NCBI RefSeq assembly: GCF_000504165.1
Contig: NZ_AYSE01000004.1
Location: 558,001-622,000 of the forward strand
Length of the DNA stretch: 64,000 nt
Source of the DNA: Bacillus sp. FJAT-14578
GTDB lineage: Bacteria > Bacillota > Bacilli > Bacillales > Bacillaceae_H
Direction of reading: 5' to 3'
Shown here: piece after piece, positions 60,960 to 64,000 of the stretch
Layout: the number at the start of each line of letters is the position of its first letter
Position numbering within the stretch: position 1 is the first letter of the stretch
Made by a program: the position numbers and the translations under genes
Notes under the pieces: generated by a model
Told to the model about the DNA's origin: nothing
Databases searched by the model: none
What the model saw: only the letters and a program-made list of their open reading frames with translations

Positions 60960-61115
60960 CTAAAATAAAATAGCATCAAGTGAATATTGACCAGCACCCG
61001 TAAGAGCTACAGCGATGGCTACGACTAATAATGCAAGATTGAATTCATATCCATTCTGTGTGGCCCAGTAACCACTTGGGCCATGAACCTTCACGATGAC
61101 CAACTTCACTAGCAT
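60960..61115 (-). pseudogene. C-terminal remnant of a DoxX-family protein
   Basis: Fifty-one codons read VKVHGPSGYWATQNGYEFNL, ALLVVAIAVALTGAGQYSLD, AILF, the last loop and fourth membrane helix of DoxX proteins (MhqP type). The other three helices are missing. It overlaps the stop of the dioxygenase gene by a few bases, the place where mhqP follows mhqO in B. subtilis. Confidence 0.75.
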
Positions 61116-62062
61116 TTATGATTGATCTCTTCCAATATCCGTACTGCCACTGGAGGCAATTTATTTTCTAATTCCTCTCGCTGCGGTTCCAGCCAAGAAG
61201 GCAACATTAAATGGCTTCCCAGTTCGTCTTTCGACTCATCATGAATGAATCCAGGGGGATCCGTTGCGATTTCAAACAAAATTCCGCCCTCTTCATGAAA
61301 GTACATCGCCTTAAAATAGTTCCGATCTAGGATTTCCGTTGGATGATACCCTTTTTCTTGAATCTCGTTTCTCCACTCCTCATGGTCTATCTCATCTTTT
61401 GCTCTCCAAGCGATGTGATGAACCGTACCAGCTCCCATTAAGCCGCGGACCGTCGCACTCAATTTAATATCAATGATATTACCAATTGGGGCTAATGATT
61501 TAAATCGTAAAATGTCGTCTTCCTGTCCTAGGCATTTTAATCCTAATACATGTTCTAACAAATCTACAGTTTTATGTGGCTGTGCCGAGAATAGGGTAGC
61601 CCCTCCAAATCCTTTTATCGCGTGTTCCGATGAGATTTCGCCAAAATTCCAAGGGTTGGGAGAACCTTCTTTCCTTTCCACCAGTTCAATATGAAGGCCA
61701 TCGGGATCGTCAAATGTCAGATAGGTTTCTCCGAAACGAGTGGCTGTACGATAATCTACCTTGAATTTTTTTAGGCGTTCCTCCCAAAATGACAACGATT
61801 CTTGGGGTACAGCAAAACATGTCACCCCAACCTGCCCCGTGCCAATTCGCCCTTTCGGCGTTTTAGGCCAAGGAAAAAAAGTCATAATCGTCCCTGGACT
61901 GCCTCCCTCATCTCCAAAATAAAGATGATACACTTCAGGCCGATCAAAGTTAATCGTCTTTTTCACCAATCGAAGCCCGAGTACGCCTGCATAAAAGTCA
62001 ATATTTCGCTGAGGGTCTCCCACTATAGCCGTAATATGATGAATTCCTGCCGTTCTTTTCAT
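61109..62062 (-). CDS. Ring-cleaving dioxygenase (MhqO/MhqA-like)
   Basis: 317 residues made of two glyoxalase/VOC modules (residues 1-150 and 150-300). Metal ligands are visible as GIHHITAIVG (His), GLHIELVER (Glu) and VHHIAWRAKDEIDHEEW plus FEIATDPPGF in the second half. B. subtilis relatives are induced by catechol and hydroquinone. I start at ATG 62062 behind AAGGGAG; the frame is open to 62080. Paralogous to the product of 62855-63793. Confidence 0.9.
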   Translation of the reverse strand: MKRTAGIHHITAIVGDPQRNIDFYAGVLGLRLVKKTINFDRPEVYHLYFGDEGGSPGTIMTFFPWPKTPKGRIGTGQVGVTCFAVPQESLSFWEERLKKFKVDYRTATRFGETYLTFDDPDGLHIELVERKEGSPNPWNFGEISSEHAIKGFGGATLFSAQPHKTVDLLEHVLGLKCLGQEDDILRFKSLAPIGNIIDIKLSATVRGLMGAGTVHHIAWRAKDEIDHEEWRNEIQEKGYHPTEILDRNYFKAMYFHEEGGILFEIATDPPGFIHDESKDELGSHLMLPSWLEPQREELENKLPPVAVRILEEINHKC

Positions 62063-62216
62063 ATCATTAGCTCCCTTCATACCATTCGATAGAATAAAAA
62101 TGAGAATTTACCACTCTGAAAAGGTAAATAAACAGTTCATGTAATCTCCAAAACGGAAATAGTATTCTATTGGTTGCTTATCCTACCTTCGTTCATTAAA
62201 TCCAACCTTACTTTTT

Positions 62217-62828
62217 TTAATTTGGCCTTTCAATCGTAAAAACTTCACCTATTTTCGCATAGTTGTTGCCAGCTAATCGACTGACCGCTCCCAGCTTTTC
62301 TTGATGGATTCTTCCCTTGTCATATAGGCTCTCTTCAATATGATACTGGATGACTCTGCCTATGATTAGTTCGCACCCGGGCGTCTCGGCTTCACCACCT
62401 AATTCCACGTAATGCTCCAGAACACATTCCATTCGAATTTTTGCTTCTTGAATACCTGGAACGGAAACTTTTGCACTCTCCACAGGTGTTAAGCCTGCCA
62501 GTTGTATTTCACTTTCGTTGGATGGCAAATTGCTGGCCGTTACATTAATTTTTTCTACATTTGTTTCGTCTACAATATGGACCACAAACTCACGGTTCAA
62601 GATGATATTTCTTGATGTATCTTTTCTGCTTCCCTCTTTTCGTTGGATGGAGACAGAAATCAATGGCGGATTGGATGACACAATATTGAAGTAGCTAAAC
62701 GGTGCTCCGTTAATCACCCCATCTTCTGAAAGAGAGGTGATAAAGGCAATTGGCCTCGGAATGATACTGCCAATCAAAAATTTGTAATTCTCTCTTTCAG
62801 CTAAAAATAACGGATCGATTGAAAGCAT
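62217..62828 (-). CDS. Flavin reductase-like protein
   Basis: 203 residues with the FMN-binding split-barrel fold: LIGSIIPRPIAFITSLSEDG, NGAPFSYFNIVSSNPPLISV and VVHIVDETNVEKIN. Similar to YwrF-type proteins. It would reduce flavin for a partner oxygenase or act itself on quinones. Sits between two dioxygenase paralogues, 26 bases after the first and 154 before the second. Start ATG 62828 after GGGAGGAACCGCC. Confidence 0.9.
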   Translation of the reverse strand: MLSIDPLFLAERENYKFLIGSIIPRPIAFITSLSEDGVINGAPFSYFNIVSSNPPLISVSIQRKEGSRKDTSRNIILNREFVVHIVDETNVEKINVTASNLPSNESEIQLAGLTPVESAKVSVPGIQEAKIRMECVLEHYVELGGEAETPGCELIIGRVIQYHIEESLYDKGRIHQEKLGAVSRLAGNNYAKIGEVFTIERPN

Positions 62829-62854
62829 GGCGGTTCCTCCCGTCTGTCCTCTTT

Positions 62855-63793
62855 TTAATCTAATTCCCTCACTTCAATTGGTAGTAACACTCTCTCGATT
62901 TTATCTCGCTCCGGTTCATACCATTCCGGCAGCATCAGTTTCTCACCCATCGTTGCCTCCGATTCGTCGTGGGCAAAACCTGGTGGATCTGTCGCAATCT
63001 CAAACAGTATTTCGCCATGTTCCTTAAAGTAAATGGCTTTAAAATACTGTCTTTCCTTTACTGAAGTTACCCCATATCCATGCTTCTTGACATGTTCTCT
63101 CCACTCTAACTGATCCTGGTTATCCTTCGCACGCCAGGCGATATGGTGAACGGTCCCAACTCCCATTGATCCCCTTCCGATTGGTGATAATTTTAGATCA
63201 ATGATGTTTCCGATATCGCTGGTGGAACGAAAACGAAGGAAATCTCCTTCTTGACCAATCTGTTCAAGGCCCATTACATGTTGTAATAAATCAGCTGTGC
63301 TTTCGGGCTTAACCGATAATAACGTCGCTCCGCCGAACCCTTTAATGGCTACGTCGGATGTCACACCGCCAAAATTCCACTGGCTTTTTTCCCCTTCTTC
63401 ACGCTCTACGATTTCTAAATGGAGGCCATGTGGATCGTCAAACTCCAAATATTGTTCGCCAAATCGTTCTAGTTCGGTATAGGAAACCTTGAATTTCTCC
63501 AATCTCTGTTTCCAGAACTCCATCGCTCCTTTTGGTACCACGAAGGATGTCACTCCCACTTGCCCATCACCAATCCGACCTTGATAAGCATCTGGCCAAG
63601 GAAAGAACGTCATAATCGTGCCGGGATTCCCTCCTCCGTCTCCGAAATAAAGATGATACGTCCCCGGATCATCAAAATTAACCGTCTGTTTTACTAATCG
63701 AAGTCCCAGTACTCCAGCATAAAAGTCCATATTTTCTTGTGGATGTCCCACAATGGCGGTAATATGGTGAATTCCCATTGATTTTTTCGTCAT
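62855..63793 (-). CDS. Ring-cleaving dioxygenase (MhqO/MhqA-like), first of operon
   Basis: 312 residues, same two-module VOC architecture as 61109-62062, with GIHHITAIVGHPQENMDFYA, GLHLEIVEREEG and VHHIAWRAKDNQDQLEW. The two share most of their sequence, so they arose by duplication. Start ATG preceded by AAGGGAGATCATTTAG. A near-consensus MhqR operator lies about 25 bases upstream, making this the head of the quinone-responsive operon. Confidence 0.9.
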   Translation of the reverse strand: MTKKSMGIHHITAIVGHPQENMDFYAGVLGLRLVKQTVNFDDPGTYHLYFGDGGGNPGTIMTFFPWPDAYQGRIGDGQVGVTSFVVPKGAMEFWKQRLEKFKVSYTELERFGEQYLEFDDPHGLHLEIVEREEGEKSQWNFGGVTSDVAIKGFGGATLLSVKPESTADLLQHVMGLEQIGQEGDFLRFRSTSDIGNIIDLKLSPIGRGSMGVGTVHHIAWRAKDNQDQLEWREHVKKHGYGVTSVKERQYFKAIYFKEHGEILFEIATDPPGFAHDESEATMGEKLMLPEWYEPERDKIERVLLPIEVRELD

Positions 63794-63815
63794 CTAAATG
63801 ATCTCCCTTCCACTT

Positions 63816-63833
63816 TATCTCGATTTCAAGGTA
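63816..63833. promoter_or_regulatory. MhqR-type operator upstream of the dioxygenase operon
   Basis: TATCTCGATTTCAAGGTA matches the palindromic MhqR (MarR-family) operator that I recall as tATCTcgaAtTCgAGATa, keeping the left arm and most of the right. On the minus strand TTGCTG or TTGACT upstream could be the -35. MhqR itself is not in the window. The rest of 63834-64000 shows no gene. Confidence 0.65.
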
Positions 63834-64000
63834 AATGACCTGTTTATTTAATAAATAGTCAACTATAATAAATCACAGCAAGATTAATGGTTGACAGAAA
63901 ATCGCTCTTTTATTTACACATTATTTTTTAATGTTCCACTCTTTTTTCTTTTTAAACTTGCACTTTTCTCATCTTTATTGAAAATAATGGAGTCAATTGA

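Overview
The window looks like chromosomal DNA of a Bacillus-type firmicute (family Bacillaceae, species not determined). The grounds are strong AGGAGG-type ribosome binding sites, frequent TTG/GTG starts, U-tailed hairpin terminators, and Bacillus-lineage genes: FosB, a PbuE-like purine exporter, YneQ, a YjcZ-type tiny membrane protein, RNase J, an LmrB-like exporter, a TxpA/BsrG-type toxin and an Mhq-type quinone-detoxification block. I saw no rRNA, tRNA, CRISPR array, prophage or replication origin.

Layout. 1-6.9 kb: purine nucleoside phosphorylase (deoD) behind a PbuE-like purine exporter, then gene debris (alanine racemase and Na+/solute symporter fragments), fosB with a truncated acetyltransferase, a tyrosine recombinase, an HxlR regulator and a Mug-type uracil glycosylase. 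6.9-24.4 kb: a compact type I toxin-antitoxin locus, AlkA-type glycosylase, ndk, an SUV3-like helicase with a C-terminal zinc ribbon, a FrnE-type thiol oxidoreductase, XRE-cupin regulator with LysE exporter, PfpI/DJ-1 protein, exoA, a DUF1284 protein, pepF, a SEC-C protein, yneQ and a secreted metallopeptidase. 24.4-29.3 kb: an AT-rich accessory stretch with a LAGLIDADG protein and a tandem ribbon-helix-helix protein, then an MFS transporter surrounded by decayed genes (aldo-keto reductase, cupin, TetR, alcohol dehydrogenase). 29.3-35 kb: a kinase-like protein, a DUF1992 protein, a LysM protein, a thioredoxin, and a macrodomain / VWA / Sir2 module whose sirtuin is broken.

35-43 kb is the metabolic centrepiece, a urate-to-allantoate operon read leftward: OHCU decarboxylase, uricase, HIU hydrolase, allantoate amidohydrolase, an M20 hydrolase and allantoinase, followed by a purine permease. 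Only a remnant of an XdhC-like gene survives from the xanthine dehydrogenase step, so this locus would start from urate. With deoD and the exporter at the left end, the window has a purine salvage/catabolism theme.

43-56 kb holds an LLM flavin monooxygenase, a PepSY/YtkA membrane pair, an LmrB-like exporter, an SGNH hydrolase, a nitroreductase with a repeated operator next to an Rrf2 regulator, a HAD phosphatase with RNase J, and a DUF2089 operon. 56-60 kb carries two mobile elements: a solo TnpB element with a likely omega RNA, and an IS1182-like element that landed in the loop of a terminator hairpin. 60-64 kb is an Mhq-like block (nitroreductase, DoxX remnant, two ring-cleaving dioxygenases around a flavin reductase) with a good match to an MhqR operator upstream.
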